Source: Panacagrimonas sp052387695 (lineage in GTDB: Bacteria; Pseudomonadota; Gammaproteobacteria; Nevskiales; Nevskiaceae). From it: 64,000 nucleotides of DNA. Location: assembly GCA_052387695.1 (NCBI GenBank), contig JBQTIX010000076.1, positions 21,290 to 85,289 of the forward strand, in the 5' to 3' direction. This document shows positions 16,529 through 25,160 of this stretch, piece by piece (within the stretch, counting starts at the first letter, position 1; each line of letters begins with the position of its first letter). The notes beneath the pieces were generated by a model. That model did not search any database. It saw only the letters and a program-made list of their open reading frames with translations, and had not been told where the DNA came from. A program made the position numbers and the translations under genes.

Positions 16529-18964
16529 ATGGATAACCTGCCGTTTCGCTTCCGCTTTGCCAAATGGATCATGGATCGCCGGGGGATGGTGTCGATCGGC
16601 TTCGTGATCGTGACGCTCGCCTTCATGGCGGGGTTCCCGGGTGTGGAAGTGCGGACCATCTTCAAGAACCTGCTGCCGAAGGACGACCCTTTCGTGCAGG
16701 TCTATTACGACCATCCCAACTTCGGCAGTCCGCTGACCATGTACATCATGGTCAAGCGCATCGGCAGCGACATCTATCACCAGGATACCTTGCAGAAGGT
16801 CTGGGACCTGACCCGCAACGTCGACTTGACACCAGGCATCGACCATGTTCAGTTGATCTCGATCTCCACCGAGAAGCTGCGCTACGTGGAGGCCACGCCG
16901 CAGGGCGTGGACGTGCGTCCTCTGATGGGCGATCGTGTCCCCGCCGATGCCGCCGAAGTCGAGGACTTCCGTCGCCGGGTCGAGCAGTCGCCGAACGCGC
17001 GCAACTTCTTCGTCTCGCGCGACGGAACCGCCACCCTCATCCAGGCGACCTTCCTGGACAGCATTGAGTACGGCGTGGCCTTCGACTTCGTGCGCGACCT
17101 GATTGCCAAGGCGGAGGACGAAAACCACAAGATCTATCTTGCCGGCCAGCCGGTTCTGACGGGCTGGGTGTACCAGCTGCAAAAGCAGACCTACACCATT
17201 TTCGCCATCACGTTGGGAATGCTGGTAGTGCTGCTGGTGTTGTACATGCGCAACATCGCGGGCGTGGTCATGCCCGTGGTATGCGCCGTCACCGCCGGGC
17301 TCTGGGGCGTGGGCTTCATCGGTTGGCTGGGGCGGCCGATCGAACCGCTGCTGACGATCGTGCCGCTATTGCTGGTGGCTCGAACGCTCTCGCATTGCAT
17401 TCAGTATTCCGAGCGCTATTACGAAATCCTCGCCCACCTCAAGGACAAGCGAAAAGCCGCCGAAGTGTGCATGGGCGTAATGATGGTGCCCTCGGTGCTG
17501 GGCATCATGACCGACGTGTTCGGCATCGTGTTCATCGCCTTGGCGCCGATCGAGACCATGTACGACCACGCCATGTTCTGCGGCGCCTGGGCGCTGTGGA
17601 TCATTCCGACCGGTGTATTCCTGGCCTCGATCCTGCTGTCCTACCTGCCGCTGCCGAACAACTTCGAGGAGATCTCGGGCGGTGAGGGCAAGGAATCCGG
17701 CATCCACCTGATGCAGAAGAATCTGCTGCAGAGAATCGCCAGCATCACCTTTGGCAAGCCGGCGAAGATCACCGCTGCGGTCATGGTGGTCCTGACGGTC
17801 TGGTCGGTGTGGGAATCGTCCAAGATCAAGATCGGCAACCCGGCCGAGGGCAGCAATCTTCTGTGGTACGACTCCGAGTTCAACACCGCGGTGCGCGCCA
17901 TCAATGCCCACTTTCCGGGGATGAACACCCTGGAACTGATCATCGAGGCCAAGGGCAATGCAAACGACAGCATGGCGCGCCCTGCCTTGCTGCCCGAGGT
18001 CTTTGAAGCGCGGGCGCAGCTCCAGGCGCTGATGGAGAGCGACACTGGCATCACGCCCCGGGCCACACTGTCGTTCTCCGACTACATGATGGAGGGAAAC
18101 CGTCTTTTTGCCGGTGGTAACCCGCAGTGGTTGCCGGTGGACCCGAACAAGCGTGCCGCCTACAGCGCTGGACAGGCCGTGCTGTTCGGCTCCACACCGC
18201 TGAACTTCGGTCACGTCATGGATTTCGAGGCCAAGCACTCCACGGTCTCGGTGTGGTTCAAGGACAACAAGCAGGAGACGGTCGATGCTGCGCTGGCCAG
18301 TGCCAAGCGCGCCGTGGACATCGTCGGCACCGATCACGAGAAGTTCACGGTGCGCATGGCTTCGGGCTTTATCGCCTTGCAGCAGGCCATGAACAACGTG
18401 GTCCATCGCTATCACTGGTTCATCTTCGGCATGGTCAACATCGCGATCGCGGTGATCGCGGCGATGGCCTATCGTTCCTTCGTCGCCGCGTTTTTGTTGC
18501 TGGTGCCGGTGAACCTGTCCAACTTCCTGCAGCTCGCCGCGATGCACATGCTCGGCATCGGTCTGGACATCAACGCCACCATCGTCGCCGTGATGGGGGT
18601 CGGTGTAGGTATCGACTACGGCATCTATCTCTTGTCGCGTATCTGCGAGGAACTGACGGCGCATGAGGGCGACTGGGGTGCGGCGATCACGACTTCGCTG
18701 ACCACCACGGGCAAGGCGATCATGTTCACCGCTTCGATCATGCTCATCGGCATCGTGCCCTGGTACTTCATGTCAGATTTGAAGTTCATGGCCGACATGG
18801 GTGTGCTGCTGATCGCGATCATGTTGATCAACATGGTGCTGTCGCTCGTGGTGCTGCCGCTGCTGGTCTGGATCATCAAGCCCAAGTTTGCGACGCGTAC
18901 CGATTTGGCGGTAGGTGAAAACATCGATCTCGACCAGTTCATGGTGGGGGCCGGGGCCAAATAA
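16529..18964 (+). CDS. RND-superfamily permease (MMPL/SSD type)
   Basis: An 811-residue inner-membrane protein. It has the RND layout of a first membrane helix (residues about 20-38), a large periplasmic loop, a bundle of five or six helices (about 220-385), a second first-helix equivalent near 415, another periplasmic loop and a final five-helix bundle (about 625-795). The second bundle carries VGVGIDYGIYLLSR, the GxxxD segment typical of proton-driven MMPL/SSD-type RND proteins. It lacks the hallmarks of AcrB-type tripartite pumps, and no membrane-fusion protein gene is nearby. It ends the operon; a rho-independent terminator follows 26 bases later. The direction and substrate of transport are unknown; lipophilic substrates are likely from context. 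Confidence 0.88.
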   Translation: MDNLPFRFRFAKWIMDRRGMVSIGFVIVTLAFMAGFPGVEVRTIFKNLLPKDDPFVQVYYDHPNFGSPLTMYIMVKRIGSDIYHQDTLQKVWDLTRNVDLTPGIDHVQLISISTEKLRYVEATPQGVDVRPLMGDRVPADAAEVEDFRRRVEQSPNARNFFVSRDGTATLIQATFLDSIEYGVAFDFVRDLIAKAEDENHKIYLAGQPVLTGWVYQLQKQTYTIFAITLGMLVVLLVLYMRNIAGVVMPVVCAVTAGLWGVGFIGWLGRPIEPLLTIVPLLLVARTLSHCIQYSERYYEILAHLKDKRKAAEVCMGVMMVPSVLGIMTDVFGIVFIALAPIETMYDHAMFCGAWALWIIPTGVFLASILLSYLPLPNNFEEISGGEGKESGIHLMQKNLLQRIASITFGKPAKITAAVMVVLTVWSVWESSKIKIGNPAEGSNLLWYDSEFNTAVRAINAHFPGMNTLELIIEAKGNANDSMARPALLPEVFEARAQLQALMESDTGITPRATLSFSDYMMEGNRLFAGGNPQWLPVDPNKRAAYSAGQAVLFGSTPLNFGHVMDFEAKHSTVSVWFKDNKQETVDAALASAKRAVDIVGTDHEKFTVRMASGFIALQQAMNNVVHRYHWFIFGMVNIAIAVIAAMAYRSFVAAFLLLVPVNLSNFLQLAAMHMLGIGLDINATIVAVMGVGVGIDYGIYLLSRICEELTAHEGDWGAAITTSLTTTGKAIMFTASIMLIGIVPWYFMSDLKFMADMGVLLIAIMLINMVLSLVVLPLLVWIIKPKFATRTDLAVGENIDLDQFMVGAGAK

Positions 18965-18989
18965 TCAGAGAGTAGCTGCGCATCGTCAG

Positions 18990-19025
18990 GCGCATCCGGC
19001 ACACGGTGTCGGGTGCGTTTTTTTT
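18990..19025 (+). terminator. Rho-independent terminator after the RND gene
   Basis: GCGCATCCGGCAC pairs with GTGTCGGGTGCG (with G-U pairs) around a three-base loop. The hairpin is followed by eight T residues at 19018-19025. It lies 26 bases beyond the RND stop and closes the envelope operon before rpsO. Confidence 0.88.
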
Positions 19026-19077
19026 GCCCCGGCGTCCCAGATCGGTGCAACACCTCGTCGATCGCACACAAGCGCAC

Positions 19078-19107
19078 TTGAGGCAAAGTCTCCTGGCCCG
19101 CTAGAAT
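19078..19107 (+). promoter_or_regulatory. Sigma-70 promoter for rpsO-pnp
   Basis: TTGAGG at 19078-19083 and TAGAAT at 19102-19107 are separated by 18 bases. They match the sigma-70 boxes at four and five of six positions. They lie about 45 bases upstream of the rpsO start and just after the preceding terminator. Confidence 0.6.
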
Positions 19108-19152
19108 GGCGAGCTTTGTAATGAACTCGACATCAGGCTTGGAGCTTTAACG

Positions 19153-19422
19153 ATGACTCTTTCGGTAGAACAGAAGCGCGGCGTTGTTGAAAAGGCCGCT
19201 CGCGGCAAGAATGACACGGGTTCGCCCGAGGTCCAGGTTTCTCTGCTGACGGCGCGTATCGCCGACCTTGGCGGGCATTTTGCCAAGCACGCCAAGGATC
19301 ATCACTCCCGGCGTGGGCTCCTCAAGCTGGTCAACCAGCGGCGCAGTCTGCTGGACTATCTCAAGGGCAAGGACGAAGCCCGTTACGCCAAGCTGATCGC
19401 CGATCTCGGTCTGCGCCGCTGA
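19153..19422 (+). CDS. rpsO: 30S ribosomal protein S15
   Basis: An 89-residue protein of the usual S15 length. Signature stretches are KNDTGSPEVQVSLLTARI, HAKDHHSRRGLLKLVNQRR and a C-terminal LIADLGLRR. S15 binds the central domain of 16S rRNA early in 30S assembly. In enterobacteria it represses its own translation through a leader pseudoknot; no such structure was verified here. The order rpsO then pnp is the conserved proteobacterial arrangement. GGAGCTTT precedes the ATG. Confidence 0.98.
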   Translation: MTLSVEQKRGVVEKAARGKNDTGSPEVQVSLLTARIADLGGHFAKHAKDHHSRRGLLKLVNQRRSLLDYLKGKDEARYAKLIADLGLRR

Positions 19423-19427
19423 GTGAT

Positions 19428-19456
19428 CCCACGAGGTAACAAGCTACTTCGTGTGG
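19428..19456. repeat. Intra-operon hairpin between rpsO and pnp
   Basis: CACGAGGT and ACTTCGTG form an eight-pair stem (one G-U pair) with loop AACAAGCT, starting 5 bases after the rpsO stop. A second hairpin-like pair, CACGAAATGA with TTACTTCG, follows at about 19473-19497. In E. coli the rpsO-pnp spacer is an RNase III target used for PNPase autocontrol, so a processing role is plausible. The core GGTAACAAGCTACTT resembles hairpins at 31353 and 44371. Confidence 0.65.
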
Positions 19457-19572
19457 ACTCCGACAGTCCCCCCCACGAAATGACCTGTTACTTCGCGAAG
19501 GCCACCCGCATGCGGCGCCGTTTCGTTTTGGCCCCAGCCTCTCCACGAAGTCCTTGAGATGAGATTTGAATA

Positions 19573-21693
19573 ATGGGAATTCCTGCCCTACCTGCGACCC
19601 CCGTCACCAAGACTTTCCCTTACGGCGCGCATAGCGTCACCATCGAGACTGGCCACATCGCCCGACAGGCGACCGCGTCGGTGATGGTGCGTATGGACGA
19701 TACGGTCGTCCTCGTCACCGTTGTGGGCAAGAAGGAAGCCAAGGCGGACCAGTCCTTCTTCCCGCTGACCGTCGATTACATGGAGCGTACGTACGCCGGT
19801 GGTCGCATTCCCGGCGGATTCTTCAAGCGCGAAGGCCGTCCGTCCGAACGCGAGACATTGACTTCGCGCCTCATCGACCGTCCTATCCGGCCGCTGTTTC
19901 CGGACGGGTTTCTGAACGAAATCCAGATCGTCGCCACGGTCCTGTCGCTCAATCCCGAAGTGGATGCCGACATCCCGGCGATGTTGGGAGCTTCGGCGGC
20001 CCTCTCGCTGTCCGGCGTACCGTTCCAGGGTCCAATCGGCGCCGCCAAGGTTGGTTATCTGAACGGCCAGTACATCCTCAACCCCACCGTCGCGCAGCAG
20101 GAAACCTCCGAGCTGGAGTTGGTCGTCGCCGGTACCGCCGACGCGGTGATGATGGTCGAATCCGAGGCCAAGCAGTTGTCCGAGGACGTGATGCTCGGTG
20201 CCGTGTTGTTCGGCCACGAGCAGATGCAGGTGGCAATCACGGCCATCAACGAACTGGTTGCCGTCGCCGGCAAGCCGAAGTGGAACTGGAAGCCGCTGTC
20301 CGCCAACACGGGCCTGGACGAAGCTGTCGCCGCGTTCCGCGCCGACGTGACCGAGGCCTACGCGGTGGCCGACAAGCAGGTCCGGCACGATGCGGTGGAC
20401 GCTGCTCGTGCCAAAGTGCTCGAAGCCCTGTGCGCTGGCGACGCACCGAAGTTCCCGTCCGACAAGGTCAAGACCGCGTTCCACGATCTGGAAGCGGTGG
20501 TCGTGCGCAACCGCATCATCGACGGCTTTCCGCGCATCGACGGCCGCGATACCCGCACGGTCCGGCCCATCAGCATCTGCGCAGGAGTCCTCCCGCGCAC
20601 CCATGGCTCCGCCATCTTCACCCGCGGTGAAACGCAGGTGCTGGCCGTCACCACCCTGGGCACCGGCAAGGACGCACAGCTGATCGATGCGATGGAAGGT
20701 GAGTGGCGCGAGCCGTTCATGCTCAACTACAACTTCCCGCCATACAGCGTCGGTGAAACCGGGCGCCTGAACGCGCCCAAGCGCCGCGAGATCGGTCACG
20801 GCCGCCTGGCCAAGCGCGGCCTGGCCGGTGTGATGCCGGACCTGGACAAGGAATTCCCCTACGTCGTGCGCGTGGTCGCGGAGACCACCGAATCGAACGG
20901 TTCGTCGTCGATGGCCTCGGTGTGCAGCTCCTGCCTGTCGATGATGGACGCCGGCGTGCCGCTCAAGGCACCGGTCGCCGGTGTGGCGATGGGGCTGATC
21001 CTTGAAGGGACGAAGTTCGCCGTGCTGACCGACATTCTCGGCGACGAAGATCATCTCGGCGACATGGACTTCAAGGTGGCCGGTTCGCGCAACGGCGTCA
21101 CCGCCCTGCAGATGGACATCAAGATCACCGGTGTCAACGGTGAAATCATGAAGCAGGCCCTGGCCCAAGCCAAGGCCGCGCGCCTGCATATCCTCGACCA
21201 GATGGACGAAGTGCTGCCTGCGCCGCGTTCCGAGATGTCAAGTTGGGCGCCGCGCATCACCACCATCAAAATCCACCCGGACAAGATCCGCGAAGTGATT
21301 GGCAAGGGCGGCGTCACCATCCGCTCGATCACCGAAGAAACCGGCACCACCATCGACATCGACGACGATGGCACCATCAAGGTCGCTGCGGTCGATAAGG
21401 CGCAGGCCGATGCGGCGATCGCGCGCATCCACGCCCTGACCCGCGACGTCGAAGTCGGCGCCATCTACGACGGCAAGGTCGCCAAGCTGATGGACTTCGG
21501 CGCATTCGTGACCATCATGCCCGGCAAGGACGGTCTGGTTCATATCTCGCAGCTCGCCGAAAAGCGGGTCGAGAAGGTTGAAGACGTCGTCAAGGAAGGC
21601 CAGGCCGTGCGAGTCAAGGTGCTCGAAGTCGACAAGCAGGGCCGGATCCGACTCTCGATGAAGGCGGTGGACGTGGCTGCGAGCGAAGGCTGA
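19573..21693 (+). CDS. pnp: Polyribonucleotide nucleotidyltransferase (PNPase)
   Basis: A 706-residue 3'-5' phosphorolytic exoribonuclease and degradosome component. There are two RNase PH domains (about residues 10-145 and 310-540), the second with RREIGHGRLAKRGL and TTESNGSSSMASVC. A KH domain follows with IREVIGKGGVTIRSI, then a C-terminal S1 domain with DGKVAKLMDFGAFVTIMPGKDGLVHISQL (shown as two parts: DGKVAKLMDFGAFVTI and GKDGLVHISQL). Length and domain order match bacterial PNPase. It follows rpsO with a hairpin-rich spacer and is closed by a strong terminator. Confidence 0.98.
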   Translation: MGIPALPATPVTKTFPYGAHSVTIETGHIARQATASVMVRMDDTVVLVTVVGKKEAKADQSFFPLTVDYMERTYAGGRIPGGFFKREGRPSERETLTSRLIDRPIRPLFPDGFLNEIQIVATVLSLNPEVDADIPAMLGASAALSLSGVPFQGPIGAAKVGYLNGQYILNPTVAQQETSELELVVAGTADAVMMVESEAKQLSEDVMLGAVLFGHEQMQVAITAINELVAVAGKPKWNWKPLSANTGLDEAVAAFRADVTEAYAVADKQVRHDAVDAARAKVLEALCAGDAPKFPSDKVKTAFHDLEAVVVRNRIIDGFPRIDGRDTRTVRPISICAGVLPRTHGSAIFTRGETQVLAVTTLGTGKDAQLIDAMEGEWREPFMLNYNFPPYSVGETGRLNAPKRREIGHGRLAKRGLAGVMPDLDKEFPYVVRVVAETTESNGSSSMASVCSSCLSMMDAGVPLKAPVAGVAMGLILEGTKFAVLTDILGDEDHLGDMDFKVAGSRNGVTALQMDIKITGVNGEIMKQALAQAKAARLHILDQMDEVLPAPRSEMSSWAPRITTIKIHPDKIREVIGKGGVTIRSITEETGTTIDIDDDGTIKVAAVDKAQADAAIARIHALTRDVEVGAIYDGKVAKLMDFGAFVTIMPGKDGLVHISQLAEKRVEKVEDVVKEGQAVRVKVLEVDKQGRIRLSMKAVDVAASEG

Positions 21694-21734
21694 GATTTTT
21701 CTCGCCGGCGCGAGCCGGATTGGTGCGAAATACC

Positions 21735-21766
21735 AACCCCCGGGAGCTGCGTTCCCGGGGGTTTTT
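21735..21766 (+). terminator. Rho-independent terminator after pnp
   Basis: AACCCCCGGGA at 21735-21745 pairs with TCCCGGGGGTT around a short loop and is followed by a T run (21762-21766). It lies 42 bases past the pnp stop. Because the hairpin is symmetrical, it may also help end the convergent regulator gene that stops at 21770. Confidence 0.92.
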
Positions 21767-21769
21767 CCT

Positions 21770-22837
21770 TCAACTCCCGAACGCCTCGCTTACACTCATC
21801 ACCTGCCCCGACGCCATTGCGTCGTACCCCGGCAGCGCATTGATGACAGCGCGGAACTCGGCACTGCGCAACTCTTCCAGCACCGGCTGCATGGTGGGGC
21901 TTTCGAGCGCATCGGCACGGCAGGCGAAGAAGTAACGCTCCGAAATCAGCGGCAGGAAATCCAGTCCGAAACGTTGAGCGGGCGTTTCCACGCCGAATCC
22001 GGCGTCGGCCATGCCGCTGGCGATGTAGGCGGCGACGGCGGCGTGGGTGAATTCGTGCGTGTCGTAGCCGTGGATACGGCGCGGATCGACCTTTTCTTGC
22101 TTCAACATCAGGTCGATCAGCAGGCGCGTGCCGGCGCCAGGCTGGCGGTTGACGAAGCGCACCTCGTCGCGGGTCAGGTCGGCCCAGCCGCGTACCTGTT
22201 TTGGATTGCCGCGCGCGGTCATGAGCCCGAGGCGGCGCGTGGCGAGCAGGATCAGGCGCGCGTCGCTGCCGCGCAGATCGCGCAGATAGTGGGCGAGACT
22301 GGGCTTCTCGAACTCGCCGACCGGCACGTGGAAGCCGGCCATGTCGCAGCCGCCACGGGCGAGCGCGCTGACCGCTTCCACGCTCGTGCAGTACTTGAGA
22401 TCAAGCGGAATCTGCTGCTCGTGGAAGCGGTGCCGCAAGGCCTCGACCGCAAAGCCGTGACTGGCGTGCAGGCGAAGAATGCCCTGCGCGTGGCTCAGCG
22501 CGCGCTCGATTTCCGCTTCGAGTTCGGATGCGAGCGAATCGAATACCGGCGTCAGGCGCGCGGCGATGCGCCGATCCGCCCACACCAGTTTTTCGCCCAG
22601 CGCACTCAGCACCGCACCGCGGCCGCGTACGCTCGACACCAGCGGTACCCCAAAAGCGCGCTGGCCTTCGCGCAGCACGCCCCAAGCGTAGCGGTAGCTC
22701 AGGTTCATACGTTGGCAGGCCGCGGCCAGGGTGCCGGACTCATGGACGTGGACGAGGAGTTCGATCAGGCGGGGCAGGATGGCGGCGCCCTCGCCGCGGT
22801 CGAGTTGCCACTGGGGTTTGATCGTAACTCTGAACAT
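21770..22837 (-). CDS. ModE/LysR-type regulator with periplasmic-binding-like sensor domain
   Basis: A 355-residue regulator. The N-terminal winged helix (residues about 20-85) resembles ModE/LysR: LLVHVHESGTLAAACQRMNL then SYRYAWGVLREGQRAF. Residues about 110-340 form a periplasmic-binding-protein-like domain (PBP_like, as in molybdate-type sensors) with LRLHASHGFAVEAL and FVNRQPGAGTRLLIDLML. It is divergent from the formate dehydrogenase operon, the usual place for its regulator. The substrate enzyme is a molybdenum (or tungsten) protein, so sensing a molybdenum compound or formate is plausible but unproven. A perfect palindrome lies 11 bases upstream of its start. The ATG at 22837 begins just before the helix-turn-helix. 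Confidence 0.8.
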   Translation of the reverse strand: MFRVTIKPQWQLDRGEGAAILPRLIELLVHVHESGTLAAACQRMNLSYRYAWGVLREGQRAFGVPLVSSVRGRGAVLSALGEKLVWADRRIAARLTPVFDSLASELEAEIERALSHAQGILRLHASHGFAVEALRHRFHEQQIPLDLKYCTSVEAVSALARGGCDMAGFHVPVGEFEKPSLAHYLRDLRGSDARLILLATRRLGLMTARGNPKQVRGWADLTRDEVRFVNRQPGAGTRLLIDLMLKQEKVDPRRIHGYDTHEFTHAAVAAYIASGMADAGFGVETPAQRFGLDFLPLISERYFFACRADALESPTMQPVLEELRSAEFRAVINALPGYDAMASGQVMSVSEAFGS

Positions 22838-22847
22838 CAGTGCAGGA

Positions 22848-22869
22848 TATCGGCTATCGAAAGCCGATA
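22848..22869. promoter_or_regulatory. Palindromic operator between the regulator and fdsG
   Basis: TATCGGCT and AGCCGATA are exact inverse repeats around the 6-base spacer ATCGAA, in the divergent gap between the ModE/LysR-like gene and fdsG. It lies 11 bases before the regulator start, a position suited to autorepression. The core TATCG recalls ModE-site halves only loosely. Confidence 0.55.
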
Positions 22870-23006
22870 GAAGCGGTTTGGACTCACCGATTGTTGGCTT
22901 GCAGCGGATAGAGGAATAGCCTGTAAGTCTGATCTGACGGGCTTTTCACGGCGAGGACCTGAATCGGCTCATCAGCCTCCGATTTAGCGAGCGTAGAGCC
23001 AGCCAA

Positions 23007-23518
23007 ATGAAGCAGGCCAGAAAAGTAATTCCGATCAAGCCTGAGCCCGGCGGCAACCTGCCGTACGCCGAGCGAGATGCCGTTCGCGTGGCGGTGCGGA
23101 CCAACCGCGACAAGCCGGGGAACCTGCTGCCGGTATTGCACGCGGTGCAGGACGCGCTGGGTTACGTGCCGCGCGACGCGATTCCGCTGATCGCCTTCGA
23201 ACTCAACCTGTCGCGCGCTGAAGTCCACGGCGTGGTCAGCTTTTATCACTGGTACCGCAGCGAGAAGCCCGGCCGCCACATCGTCTATTTGTGTCGTGCG
23301 GAGGCTTGTCAATCGATGGGTGCAGCGCGGCTCGAGGCACATGCCAAGCAGAGTCTGGGAGTGGATTTTCACGGCACCACCGCGGATGGTGCGCTCACCC
23401 TGGAACCGGTGTACTGCCTGGGCAACTGCGCGCTGGGGCCTTCGGTGATGATCGACGATAAGCTGTGTGGGCGGGTGACACCGACGCGCTTCGATCGACT
23501 GGTCGGGGACATGCGGGC

Positions 23519-23522
<4 letters not shown>
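23007..23522 (+). CDS. fdsG: NAD-dependent formate dehydrogenase, gamma subunit (NuoE-like 2Fe-2S)
   Basis: A 171-residue thioredoxin-like 2Fe-2S subunit homologous to NuoE. The four cysteine ligands are visible in YLCRAEACQSMGA and in VYCLGNCALGPSVMI. It passes electrons within the FdsGBA diaphorase unit of the soluble molybdenum formate dehydrogenase, which oxidises formate to CO2 and reduces NAD+. The segment LSRAEVHGVVSFYHWYR is typical of NuoE/HoxE/FdsG proteins. The stop overlaps the fdsB start by ATGA. Confidence 0.95.
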
Positions 23523-25045
<1,523 letters not shown>

Positions 25046-25060
<15 letters not shown>

Positions 25061-25141
25061 CGGCCGGCTTTTCGGCCGCGTAACCCGCCATTCGCGAAAT
25101 GGCGGGTTACGCCGCAAAAAGCGCGGCTAACCCGCCCTACG
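25046..25141. repeat. Palindromic repeat overlapping the fdsB stop codon
   Basis: The outer arms CGTAGGGCGGGTTAG (25046-25060) and CTAACCCGCCCTACG (25127-25141) are exact inverse repeats. Inside are GCGGCCGGCTTTTCGGCCGC and TAACCCGCCATT...AATGGCGGGTTA. The 96-base unit can fold on itself at several levels. It supplies the TAG stop of fdsB and ends 19 bases before the fdsA ATG, so it fills almost the whole spacer between two operon genes. Confidence 0.9.
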
Positions 25142-25160
25142 ATGTAACGGAGACACTGAC

